From JBHENW01 sp046261875 (GTDB taxonomy: Bacteria > Acidobacteriota > Thermoanaerobaculia > UBA5066 > Gp7-AA6), in assembly GCA_046261875.1 (NCBI GenBank), contig JBHENW010000084.1:1-23408 (forward strand): a stretch of DNA of 23,408 nucleotides. The letters are read 5' to 3'. The number at the start of each line of letters is the position of its first letter. The stretch's first letter is position 1. Of the stretch, positions 13,990 to 21,423 are shown in pieces. The notes below the pieces were generated by a model, which saw only the letters and a program-made list of their open reading frames with translations, did no database searches and was not told the DNA's origin. A program made the position numbers and the translations under genes.

Positions 13990-15696
13990 GTGCTTCTGCG
14001 CCGCGGTCTTCTCGCAGCTCTGCTCGTCGCGGCCGTCGCGTGCCGGGCGCGCGAGAAGCCGGCGGCGCCCGCGAGGCCGGCGGTCATGCCCTCCGCCGCG
14101 CCGTTGCTCGGCTATGTCGACGAGTCGGGGGAGGGCCCGCCCGTCCGGGGCGGCACGCTGCGCCGGCGCCTCTACGGAGACCCGACGACGTTGAACGCCG
14201 TCCTGCAGTCCGGAGTGCCGGACCAGCAGGTGCTGCAGTACGTCTCCCGCAACCTCCTCGACTTCGACAAGTCGATGCGGCTCGTCCCGGGCCTCGCGGA
14301 AAGCTGGGAAGTCTCCCCCGACGGCCGGGAGTTGACTTTCCGGATACGGCCCCAGGCCGTATGGGAGGACGGCTCGCCGGTCACCTCGGCCGATGCGGTT
14401 TTCACCATCCGGACGATCGCCGACGATGAGACGCCCTCGCCGGTCTTCAAGCCGGTCTTCGATTCCTTCGAATCGGCCGAGGCGATCGATCCGAAATCCT
14501 TCCGGGTGCGGTTTCGCGACCCGTACGCGTATCGGGCGATGGCCTTCGCCCTCCCGCTGCTGCCGGAAAAGGTGTATGCCGGAAAGAACTTCGCCCGCGC
14601 GCGCGAGAATCGCTCGCCGCTCTCCAACGGACCGTACCGCCTCGTCCGGTGGAAGCCGCAGGAGTCGATCGAGCTCGAGCGCAACCCGCGTTACTGGGAC
14701 ACGCCCGGCCATTTCGACCGTGTCGTCTTTCGGGTCCTGCCGGAGGACGCGGTCGCCTATCGGGCCCTGCAGGCCGGAGACCTCGACGAGAGCGGACTGG
14801 ATGCGACGCTGAAGGCCCGCAGCGAAACGGACCCGGAGTTCCGCAGGTGCTGCCGGCTCGTCGAGTTCTACAATCTCGACTACACCGCAATCTCCCTCAA
14901 CCACCGCTCCCCGTTCTTTTCCGACGCGCGCGTGCGTCGGGCCATGACGATGCTCCTCGACCGCGCGGCGGTGGTCCGGAGCCTCTTCGGGGGGGCCGCA
15001 CGGATCATTTCCGGCCCCTGGGCTCCGGAGTCTCCCGCTTACGACGCCTCCATCTCGCCCTTGCCCTTCGATCCCGCCGCGGCCTCGGCGCTTCTGGCGG
15101 AGGCCGGTTGGCACGACACGAACGGAGACGGCGTGCGCGACCGGGAGGGGAAGGAATTCCGTTTCGAGCTGCTCGTCTCCTCCGGAAGCGCGATCGGACG
15201 GCAGATCAACGAGCTGCTCGCCGCCGAGCTGGCCCGCGCGGGTGTCCAGGCGCGCGTCGTTCCGCTCGAGTGGGCCGCTTACGTCGAGCGGCTGGACCGC
15301 GGCGACTTCGAGGCGGCCTCGGGAGGGTGGAGCGCGTCCGATCCGAATCCGGATCCGTTCCCCTACTGGCACTCCTCGCAGTGGCCTCCCCGGGGGCTCA
15401 ACAGCAGTTTCTACCGGAACGCGCAGGCGGACCGCCTCATGGAGGAGGCGCGCCGCGAGCTCGACGAGAGCGCCCGCCGCGCCATCTACCATCGGCTCCA
15501 TGCGCTCTTTCGGAACGATGCGCCGGCGATCTTCGTCGCGAATACGTCGCGAAAGCACGGTCTGCGCAACACGGTCCGCGGACTCGTGACCTCCCCGCTG
15601 GGGCTTTTCGGGTCCTGGCCGGGGCCGGTCGGGTGGTGGTCGAAGGAGGGGAGCGCCGGGGCGCCCGGCGCCGCGACCCCGACGAAGAGCCCGTAG
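13990..15696 (+). CDS. Peptide/nickel-type ABC transporter substrate-binding lipoprotein (SBP family 5)
   Basis: A 568-residue periplasmic binding protein of the DppA/OppA class. The GTG start gives a signal peptide with lipobox AVAC and lipidated C18, followed by a flexible Ala/Pro linker (22-40). The SBP_bac_5 signature is clear: GGTLRRRLYGDPTTLNAV (53-70), then LVPGLAESWEVSPDGRELTFRIRPQAVWEDGSPVTSADAVFTI, NGPYRLVRWKPQESIELERNPRYW and FFSDARVRRAMTMLLDRAAVV. It would capture peptides or similar ligands and pass them to the two permeases encoded immediately downstream. The binding pocket does not reveal the ligand. The stop lies 2 bp before the first permease start. Confidence 0.93.
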   Translation: MLLRRGLLAALLVAAVACRAREKPAAPARPAVMPSAAPLLGYVDESGEGPPVRGGTLRRRLYGDPTTLNAVLQSGVPDQQVLQYVSRNLLDFDKSMRLVPGLAESWEVSPDGRELTFRIRPQAVWEDGSPVTSADAVFTIRTIADDETPSPVFKPVFDSFESAEAIDPKSFRVRFRDPYAYRAMAFALPLLPEKVYAGKNFARARENRSPLSNGPYRLVRWKPQESIELERNPRYWDTPGHFDRVVFRVLPEDAVAYRALQAGDLDESGLDATLKARSETDPEFRRCCRLVEFYNLDYTAISLNHRSPFFSDARVRRAMTMLLDRAAVVRSLFGGAARIISGPWAPESPAYDASISPLPFDPAAASALLAEAGWHDTNGDGVRDREGKEFRFELLVSSGSAIGRQINELLAAELARAGVQARVVPLEWAAYVERLDRGDFEAASGGWSASDPNPDPFPYWHSSQWPPRGLNSSFYRNAQADRLMEEARRELDESARRAIYHRLHALFRNDAPAIFVANTSRKHGLRNTVRGLVTSPLGLFGSWPGPVGWWSKEGSAGAPGAATPTKSP

Positions 15697-15698
15697 GC

Positions 15699-16676
15699 TT
15701 GATTCGCTACGCGCTGCGGCGGCTCCTCCTCGCCGTGCCCACGCTGTTCGGCATCGTCGTCCTCGTCTTCTTCCTGCTGCACCTGGCGCCCGGGAGCCCG
15801 GTTTCCGCCCTCGGAGGGGAGTCGGGACGCCGCGTTTCCGGGCGCGCCGCCGAAGAGATGCGGCGCATCTACGGCCTCGACCGCCCGCTGCCGGAGCGCT
15901 TCGCCCGGTGGGTCGGCCGCGTCGCGCGCCTCGACTTCGGGGATTCCTTCGTGGACCGCCGTCCCGTCCTCGATCGGATCGCGGACGCCCTGCCGTACAC
16001 CCTCGCCCTCAACGGCATCGCGCTCCTGCTCACGCTCGCGCTCGCGGTGCCCCTCGGAGTCGCCGCCGGAGGCCGGCCGGAAGGACTGTTCGACCGCGCG
16101 TCGGGGTCGCTCCTTTTCGCTCTCTATTCACTTCCCGCGTTCTGGGCGGCCCTGCTGCTCCAGACCCTCTTCGCCGTGAAGCTGCGCTGGCTCCCTCTCT
16201 ACGGCGTTGCGTCGGACGCGGCCCCGTCCGGCCTTCCCGGCCTGATGGACCGCCTCGAGCACATGGCCCTTCCCGTCATCTGCCTGACCTACGGGAGCCT
16301 CGCCTTCTTCGCGCGTCTCGTGCGGTCCGGGGTAGCGGAGGCCCGCAACGCGGACTACGTCCTGGCGGCGCGCGCCCGGGGGATGTCGCGGCGCGGCGCG
16401 CTCTGGCGGCACGCCCTGCGCAACGCCCTTCTCCCCCTGATCACGCTCCTGGCGCTCGTGCTCCCGGCGCTGCTGTCGGGGAGCGTGATCATCGAGCGGA
16501 TCTTCGCCTGGCCCGGCCTCGGCCGGCTCTACTTCGACTCCATCCTTTCGCGCGACTATCCCGTCGTCCTCGCGCTCTCCCTGATGGGATCGCTGGCGAC
16601 GCTCGCCGCGACGCTCGCCGCGGACATCGCCTACGCCGCCGCGGATCCTCGAGTTCGCGACGGCACGGTCCGCTGA
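15699..16676 (+). CDS. Oligopeptide-type ABC transporter permease (DppB/OppB-like)
   Basis: A 325-residue membrane protein with about six membrane segments. The start IRYALRRLLLAVPTLFGIVVLVFFLLHLAPGSP is diagnostic of DppB-type permeases, as are YGLDRPLPERFARWVGRVARLDFGDSF (58-84) and the ending VIIERIFAWPGLGRLYFDSILSRDYPVV. The cytoplasmic EAA loop, which docks to the ATPase, is at about 215-246 (RNADYVLAARARGMSRRGALWRHALRNALLP). I chose TTG 15699 because it puts the conserved N-terminus at the start, 2 bp after the binding-protein stop; the frame is open further upstream but that part overlaps the previous gene. It is followed after 2 bp by the second permease. Confidence 0.93.
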   Translation: MIRYALRRLLLAVPTLFGIVVLVFFLLHLAPGSPVSALGGESGRRVSGRAAEEMRRIYGLDRPLPERFARWVGRVARLDFGDSFVDRRPVLDRIADALPYTLALNGIALLLTLALAVPLGVAAGGRPEGLFDRASGSLLFALYSLPAFWAALLLQTLFAVKLRWLPLYGVASDAAPSGLPGLMDRLEHMALPVICLTYGSLAFFARLVRSGVAEARNADYVLAARARGMSRRGALWRHALRNALLPLITLLALVLPALLSGSVIIERIFAWPGLGRLYFDSILSRDYPVVLALSLMGSLATLAATLAADIAYAAADPRVRDGTVR

Positions 16677-16678
16677 CG

Positions 16679-17500
16679 ATGTCCCGCCGGGGCCTCTTCG
16701 CCCGCCTCCCTCCGAGCGGCCGCGTGGCGCTCGGGCTCGTCGTCGTCCTCTGGCTCGTCGCGGCCGTCTCACCCTTCTTCTCCGAGCGCGCCCGGGAGAT
16801 CCGGCTGGAAGACCGGCTCCTTCCGCCCTCCGCGGCGCATCCGTTCGGGACGGACGATCTCGGGCGGGACCTGCTCGCCCGCGTCGTGGCGGCGACGCCG
16901 ACGTCCCTCGCCATCGGGCTGACCGCAGCGGCCGTCTCGCTCATCGTCGGTTTCGCCGTCGGAGGGATCGCGGGATACGCGGGCGGCTGGACGGACCTCG
17001 TGCTGTCCCGGCTCATCGAGGTAGTCCTCTGTTTCCCCGTGCTCTTCCTCCTGCTCGCCCTGGCTGCCTTCCTCCCGCCGTCGCCCGCGACGATCATCCT
17101 GGCCATCGGACTGACGACCTGGCCCGGAGACGCGCGTTACGCGCGGGCCGAGGTGTTGCGGGCAAGAGATCTCGACTACACGCGCGCCGCCCGCGTGGCC
17201 GGCGCCTCGACGGCGCGGATCCTCCTGCGGCACCTTCTTCCCAACGCGCTGCCGCCTCTCCTCGTCTCCGCCGCGTTCGGCGTGGCCTGGGCGATCCTCG
17301 CGGAAGCGGCGCTCTCGTTTCTCGGGGTCGGGCTGCCTCCGCCCGCGGCGTCCTGGGGCGGGATCCTTTCGGCGGCGCCCGCATACATCGAGGAGGGGTG
17401 GTGGATGGCGCTGTTTCCGGGCCTGGCGCTCTTCCTCACGGTCGGCGCCTATAATCTGCTCGCCGAAGGGCTCCGTGCCGCGACGACCGAGAGGAACTGA
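16679..17500 (+). CDS. Oligopeptide-type ABC transporter permease (DppC/OppC-like)
   Basis: A 273-residue permease with an N-terminal membrane segment (about 14-33) and five more. The signature HPFGTDDLGRDLLARVV (54-70) marks the DppC/OppC family. The EAA loop is at about 160-191 (RARDLDYTRAARVAGASTARILLRHLLPNALP), and the end has ALSFLGVGLPPPAASWGGIL and the final helix. It pairs with the preceding permease to form the channel. No ATPase gene follows; the next gene is coaD. The ATG is 2 bp after the upstream stop. Confidence 0.94.
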   Translation: MSRRGLFARLPPSGRVALGLVVVLWLVAAVSPFFSERAREIRLEDRLLPPSAAHPFGTDDLGRDLLARVVAATPTSLAIGLTAAAVSLIVGFAVGGIAGYAGGWTDLVLSRLIEVVLCFPVLFLLLALAAFLPPSPATIILAIGLTTWPGDARYARAEVLRARDLDYTRAARVAGASTARILLRHLLPNALPPLLVSAAFGVAWAILAEAALSFLGVGLPPPAASWGGILSAAPAYIEEGWWMALFPGLALFLTVGAYNLLAEGLRAATTERN

Positions 17501-17503
17501 TTG

Positions 17504-17983
17504 ATGCCCGAGCGCGTCGCCCTCTACGCCGGCTCGTTCGATCCCCTGACCAACGGCCACCTCGACGTCCTGTCCCGCGCCCGCCGGCTGGCCGACCGGG
17601 TCATCGTGGCGATCCTGCAGAACGAGGAGAAGAAGCCGCTCTTCACCGTGGACGAAAGGGTCGAGATGATCCGGGAGATCGTCGGAGACGACCCCACGAC
17701 GCCGGTCCGCGCGTTCTCGGGACTCCTGGTGGATTTCGCCCGCGCCACGGGGGCGACGCTCCTCGTGCGGGGCCTGCGCGCCGTCTCCGACTACGAGTAC
17801 GAGCTCCAGATGGCCCTGATGAACCGCCGCCTCGCGCCGGAGGTCGAGACCGTCTTCCTCATGGCGAAGGAGGAGTACTCCTACGTGTCGAGCCGCCTGG
17901 TCAAGGAGGTGGCCCGGCTCTCAGGCGACCTCTCGGGGCTCGTGCCGGAGCCGGTGCGCCAGCGCCTCGCGGCCCGTTTCTGA
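17504..17983 (+). CDS. coaD: Pantetheine-phosphate adenylyltransferase (PPAT)
   Basis: A 159-residue cytoplasmic enzyme that transfers AMP from ATP to 4'-phosphopantetheine to make dephospho-CoA, the penultimate step of CoA synthesis. The nucleotidyltransferase motif GSFDPLTNGHLDVL (10-23) has T16 and H19. RGLRAVSDYEYELQMALMNRRL (89-110) and the late YVSSRLVKEVARL (127-139) are standard bacterial CoaD. An AGGAA motif precedes ATG 17504; a TTG 3 bp earlier is less likely. The gene follows the permease by 3 bp, so it may share that transcript, but the two functions look unrelated. Confidence 0.97.
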   Translation: MPERVALYAGSFDPLTNGHLDVLSRARRLADRVIVAILQNEEKKPLFTVDERVEMIREIVGDDPTTPVRAFSGLLVDFARATGATLLVRGLRAVSDYEYELQMALMNRRLAPEVETVFLMAKEEYSYVSSRLVKEVARLSGDLSGLVPEPVRQRLAARF

Positions 17984-18027
17984 GCGCCTTCCCCCCGGAG
18001 CTGCGCATCGTCGAGACGGACCTGCGC

Positions 18028-18417
18028 GTGCGCTACTCCGAGACCGACCGAATGGGAATCGTCTACCACGCGCATTACATCGTCTGGTTCGAGATTGGTC
18101 GCACCGAGTTTTGCCGCGCGGGCGGCCTGCCGTACCGCGCCCTCGAGGACGGGGGTCTCTTCATCCTCGTGACAGGGGTGGAGTGCGCATACCGTCAGCC
18201 GGCGCGCTACGACGACCCGATCCGGATTGCGACCGCGCTTTCGGTCCTCTCCCGGAGAGGTATGGAATTCCTCTACGAAGTCCAGGGAGAGAACGGGCGC
18301 CTGGCCAACGGCGTGAGCCGGCACGTGTTCGCCGGAGCCGACGGTCGGCCGGTCCGGGCTCCGCGTGACGTCATCGAACGACTGGATCGGTTCCGCAAGC
18401 CGGCTGGTGAGAGCTGA
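18028..18417 (+). CDS. ybgC: YbgC-type acyl-CoA thioesterase (hotdog fold)
   Basis: A 129-residue hotdog protein from the GTG at 18028. The family signature YSETDRMGIVYHAHYIVWFEIGRTEF holds the catalytic aspartate (D7 here) and the YHxxY segment. YRQPARYDDPIRIATALSVLSRRGMEFLYEV is also typical of YbgC/4HBT enzymes, which hydrolyse acyl-CoA thioesters. The frame is open upstream, and homologs usually have 7-10 more residues; translation from about 18001 would add LRIVETDLR, a family-like first strand, but no ATG/GTG/TTG is there. The start is therefore uncertain. In many genomes ybgC heads the tol-pal operon; here it lies about 8 kb from tolQ, behind coaD. Its end is 18 bp from the convergent glycosyltransferase. 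Confidence 0.9.
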   Translation: MRYSETDRMGIVYHAHYIVWFEIGRTEFCRAGGLPYRALEDGGLFILVTGVECAYRQPARYDDPIRIATALSVLSRRGMEFLYEVQGENGRLANGVSRHVFAGADGRPVRAPRDVIERLDRFRKPAGES

Positions 18418-18435
18418 CAGCGTAGAGGTGAGGGG

Positions 18436-19125
18436 TTACCCCCCCCGCGCGTAGCGGCCGATCGTCCAGAGGATCTTCCAGCCTGCCCGCAGGGTCCCCG
18501 AGACCGTTCCCGTGATCTTCGAGACGCCGACGCGGCGCCGGTAGGAGACCGGCACCTCCGTGACGCGCAGGCCGCGCCGCAGCGCCTTGACCTGCATCTC
18601 GCAGGTCCAGCCGAAGTTGGTGTCCTCCATCGCGATGCGCTGCAAGGCGTCCCACCGGATGGCGCGGAAAGGCCCGAGGTCCGTGTACCGGAAACCGTAA
18701 AGCAGCCGGATCAGGGCGCAGGCGAGGCGGTTGCCGAAGCGGGCCTGCGGGAGGAGGGCCCCCGGTTCGGCGTGGCCCAGAGTGCGGGATCCGATCACGA
18801 GGTCGTAGCCCCGCCGGATCGGCTCGAGGAGACTAGGCAGCTCGTCGGGGTGATCCGAGTAGTCCCCGTCGAGGAAGACGACGATTTCCGGCGGCGAAGG
18901 GGCGAGCGCCGCGAGCCCGGCGAGGCAGGCGCTCCCGTATCCGCGTCGCGGCTCCCGGACGAGACGCACCGGGAGGCCCTGGGCGATCGAGTCCGTGCCG
19001 TCGGTCGAGCCGTTGTCCACGACGATGACTACCGGCGCGAACTGGCGGGGCAGGTCGGCCACGACGAGCGGGAGGGAGCGGCGCTCGTTGAAGACGGGGA
19101 TGACGACCGCGACGGGAGAAGACAT
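18436..19125 (-). CDS. Family 2 glycosyltransferase (polyprenyl-phosphate sugar transferase-like)
   Basis: A 229-residue GT-A fold glycosyltransferase. VAVVIPVFNE (5-14), VVDNGSTDGT (35-44) and the metal-binding LDGDYSDHP (85-93) are the nucleotide-sugar site. YTDLGPFRAIRWDAL, FGWTCEMQVKALRRGLRVTEVPVSYRRRVGVSKI are typical of the dolichyl/undecaprenyl-phosphate mannose or glucose synthase-like subgroup. Unlike GtrB/ArnC-type members it has no C-terminal membrane helices, ending soon after KILWTIGRYARGG. The donor and acceptor are not shown. ATG 19125 lies 5 bp after the EamA stop, so it is probably the last gene of the minus-strand operon. An in-frame extension to 19386 covers the EamA coding region and is rejected. 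Confidence 0.91.
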   Translation of the reverse strand: MSSPVAVVIPVFNERRSLPLVVADLPRQFAPVVIVVDNGSTDGTDSIAQGLPVRLVREPRRGYGSACLAGLAALAPSPPEIVVFLDGDYSDHPDELPSLLEPIRRGYDLVIGSRTLGHAEPGALLPQARFGNRLACALIRLLYGFRYTDLGPFRAIRWDALQRIAMEDTNFGWTCEMQVKALRRGLRVTEVPVSYRRRVGVSKITGTVSGTLRAGWKILWTIGRYARGG

Positions 19126-19130
19126 CCTGA

Positions 19131-20048
19131 TCAGGGGACGGGCCGGGCCGGCAGCCGCAGCTTCCAGCTGGAAACGGCGAGTCCCGCGAGGATGAGGAGC
19201 CCCGCGGCCACCGTCGCGGGAGCCAGGCGCTCCCGCAGGATGAGGACGGCGAGAACCGTCGCCATGAGCGGCTGGACGAGGACGTAGAAGGCCACACGCG
19301 ACGCCTCCACGCGGGCGAGCGCCCAGGAGTTGCAGATATAGGGGATCACGGTGGAGACGACGACGACGCCCGCGAAGTAGAGCCACGCGCGCGCCGGTAC
19401 GCGGGACGGATCGAACCGCAGGAGGGAAGGGAGCGCCACGAGGACGATCGGCAGGGCGCCGTAGCGGAAGACCGCGGCGGTGAACGTCAACACTCGGTAG
19501 CGCGCGAGCAGCGGCCGCGAGAAAACGAGGTAGAGCGAGTAGGACAGGCCGTTGGCGAGGAGCAGGAGGTTGCCCCCGATGGGATCCTCGCCCGAGGGGC
19601 TGGCCCGGGGCCGGAGCAGGAGGAACGCCCCCGCGCCGGCGAGAAGAAGTGCGGCGATCGCCCGTCCGGTCAGCTTCTCGCGCCCCAGGGCGACCGCGGC
19701 GGCGAGCGTGAAGACAGGGATCATCGCCGTCAGAATCGTCGTGTGGATCGCGGTGCTCAGGGAGAGGCCGAGGATGAAGAGCACCTGGTTGATGGAAACG
19801 CCGAGCAGCGCGAAGAGCAGGAGCGAGCGCCGGTCTTCCGGGGCAATCCGCTCGGCGGGGCCGAGGCGGCGGAGGACCTCGAGGAGCGCGGCCGCGGAGG
19901 TGACCCGCAGGGCGGCGAACGCCATCGGAGGGATCGAAGTGAGCGTCAGCTTTCCGAGGACCGGAAAGAGAGCGAAGCCGAGCTGCGCCGTCGCGAGCGC
20001 GGCGTGAACGCGCCAGTCCCCGCCCCGGCGAGGCCGCGCAGCGGGCAT
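19131..20048 (-). CDS. EamA/DMT-superfamily membrane transporter
   Basis: A 305-residue protein with about ten hydrophobic segments arranged as two EamA halves (roughly 13-145 and 160-295). Motifs such as FAALRVTSAAALLEVLRR, the ALYxxxL-like STAIHTTILTAMIPVFTLAAAVALGREKLTGRAIAALLLAGAGAFLLL, and in the second half VSTVIPYICNSWALARVEASRVAFYVLVQPLMATVLAVLILRERLAPATVAAGLLILAGLAV fit drug/metabolite exporters. The substrate is unknown; members move amino acids, nucleosides or sugars. The ATG has GAGGG 5 nt ahead and lies 7 bp after the ygfZ stop. Confidence 0.93.
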   Translation of the reverse strand: MPAARPRRGGDWRVHAALATAQLGFALFPVLGKLTLTSIPPMAFAALRVTSAAALLEVLRRLGPAERIAPEDRRSLLLFALLGVSINQVLFILGLSLSTAIHTTILTAMIPVFTLAAAVALGREKLTGRAIAALLLAGAGAFLLLRPRASPSGEDPIGGNLLLLANGLSYSLYLVFSRPLLARYRVLTFTAAVFRYGALPIVLVALPSLLRFDPSRVPARAWLYFAGVVVVSTVIPYICNSWALARVEASRVAFYVLVQPLMATVLAVLILRERLAPATVAAGLLILAGLAVSSWKLRLPARPVP

Positions 20049-20055
20049 CGGTCCC

Positions 20056-20928
20056 TCAGCGAAAGGGGAGCGCCGTAACGACGGCGCCCCGTTGCGGCGA
20101 TTCGATCGTGACGAGCCGGCCGCCTTCCGGGACGTCGCGGAATGCGAAGCCGAGGCCGATCGGCCCGAAGCGGTCGGAATGGACCGCGCTGGTCACGCGG
20201 CCCCATTCGACCTTTCCAGGCTCCCCTTCCGGAGGCTTCAGAACCGACCCGGCCGGTACGATTCCGTCCGGAAACCGGAAGCCGACGACGCGGCGGTTGA
20301 CCCGCCCGTAGGTCCGCATGCGGGCGACGATCTCCTGTCCGACGTAACACCCCTTGGTGGTCGATATCGCTGCCACCAGTCCGACTTCGTCGGGCAGGTG
20401 GCTGCCGTCGAAATCCTGCCCGAATCGGGGTCTTCCGGCTTCCACACGGAGCCTTTCGGCGGCTTCCCGGTCCAGGGTCCGGGATCCCGTCGCCTCCAGC
20501 GCCTTCAGCGCCTCTTCCCGTTCGGCCGAGGGGAGGAGCAGCTCGCCGGCGAACTCCCCCTCGCCCGGAAGAAGCCGCCACGGGGCGCGCTCCGGCCACC
20601 CCGCCAGGGAGCCGTACAACCCGATCCGCAGGAGCTCCTCGGAAAGGTCTTGCAGCGTCACTTTCTGGAACGCGGCGTACTTCTTCAGATGCTCCTGCAC
20701 GGGACCGCGCGACGAAGAGGGGAGCAGGAGAAGAAATCGGTCTTCGAGGGCGAGCAGCCGCGCGACGTAGAGGATCCTGCCTTTGGACGTCAGCGCGGCT
20801 GCCGGCCGGACTTCCCCCGGCGCCATCCCCCGGACGTCCTGCGTCAGCTGGCCCTGGAGAAAATCGACTCGGTCCGCTCCGGAAACCTGGAGGACCGCGG
20901 ATTCCCGGACGGCGTGGGAGAAGTCCAA
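20056..20928 (-). CDS. ygfZ: YgfZ/GcvT-family folate-binding Fe-S/tRNA-modification protein
   Basis: A 290-residue protein related to the aminomethyltransferase GcvT. YgfZ proteins bind tetrahydrofolate and support Fe-S enzymes such as MiaB. The start shows LQVSGADRVDFLQGQLTQDV (13-32), and the diagnostic signature TKGCYVGQEIVARMRTYGRVNRR is at 191-213, with the essential cysteine at C194. The protein begins at TTG 20928, 4 bp after the stop of the small secreted protein; no better start was found and coupling with the upstream gene is likely. The EamA gene follows after 7 bp. Confidence 0.93.
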   Translation of the reverse strand: MDFSHAVRESAVLQVSGADRVDFLQGQLTQDVRGMAPGEVRPAAALTSKGRILYVARLLALEDRFLLLLPSSSRGPVQEHLKKYAAFQKVTLQDLSEELLRIGLYGSLAGWPERAPWRLLPGEGEFAGELLLPSAEREEALKALEATGSRTLDREAAERLRVEAGRPRFGQDFDGSHLPDEVGLVAAISTTKGCYVGQEIVARMRTYGRVNRRVVGFRFPDGIVPAGSVLKPPEGEPGKVEWGRVTSAVHSDRFGPIGLGFAFRDVPEGGRLVTIESPQRGAVVTALPFR

Positions 20929-20932
20929 CCGG

Positions 20933-21382
20933 TTACTTCTTCGAACCCACCTCGGCCCGGATGCGGACCTTCGCGGCCTCGGCGACGTCGAGGGTCTTCA
21001 TGAGTGTCGAGACCCGGATGTCGTCGTCGAGCTCTCCGGGCTTGACGGTGTCGCTCTTGTCGCTCGACTTGATGACGGCTCCCTCCGCATCGAGGATCTG
21101 GACGAGGAACCGCATCCGGCACTTGATGTCGCTCCGGTTGGAGACGTTGAATTCCCACCAGAGCCAGGTCTTGTCGTTCTTGTCGCTCGCGCGGGCCTCT
21201 TCGATCTCATCTTCGTCCGGGTGGTTGCGGAGCGTCAGGCTTTCGATCGAACAACCTTCGTGCGTCCAGTCCAGATCCGCGTCCCGGTCGCGCGGGATCG
21301 GAATGGTCTTCTCGAAAGAGCGGTCGGCGGCGGCCAGCGGGAGCGCGGCCGCGAGGAGGAGCGTGGCGGCGACGGTTTTCAT
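20933..21382 (-). CDS. Small secreted protein of unknown function
   Basis: A 149-residue protein with a clear signal peptide (MKTVAATLLLAAALPLAAA, cleaved near A19). The mature part is rich in charged residues and alternating hydrophobics, with TWLWWEFNVSNRSDIKCRMRFLVQILDAEGAVI (72-104) looking like paired beta strands of an immunoglobulin-like sandwich. Two cysteines, C44 and C88, could form a disulfide. I do not recognise the family. The ATG at 21382 is preceded by GAGGG at good spacing; an upstream in-frame ATG at 21409 would bury the signal peptide. It is the first gene of the minus-strand cluster with ygfZ, EamA and the glycosyltransferase. Confidence 0.75.
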   Translation of the reverse strand: MKTVAATLLLAAALPLAAADRSFEKTIPIPRDRDADLDWTHEGCSIESLTLRNHPDEDEIEEARASDKNDKTWLWWEFNVSNRSDIKCRMRFLVQILDAEGAVIKSSDKSDTVKPGELDDDIRVSTLMKTLDVAEAAKVRIRAEVGSKK

Positions 21383-21411
21383 GACGGTCCCTCGCGCTTT
21401 TTCCGGCATCG

Positions 21412-21417
21412 TATCAT
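21412..21417 (+). promoter_or_regulatory. Possible -10 element of the four-cysteine protein gene
   Basis: TATCAT (5/6 to TATAAT) ends 6 nt before GTG 21424, so the predicted transcript would start on the start codon. On the opposite strand, TACGAT (21408-21413) could serve as the -10 for the divergent secreted-protein gene; the two hexamers overlap by two bases. No good -35 is visible on either side. Confidence 0.35.
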
Positions 21418-21423
21418 CGCCGG

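Noticed and set aside
12148..15558. Two long minus-strand frames (608 and 527 codons) antisense to the propeller and binding-protein genes
   Set aside because: Both lie over well-supported genes and show only composition-driven, Arg-rich sequence with no signal peptide or motif.
19126..19386. N-terminal extension of the glycosyltransferase
   Set aside because: The extra residues are Arg/Gly-rich and overlap the EamA coding region; the GT2 fold begins right at ATG 19125.
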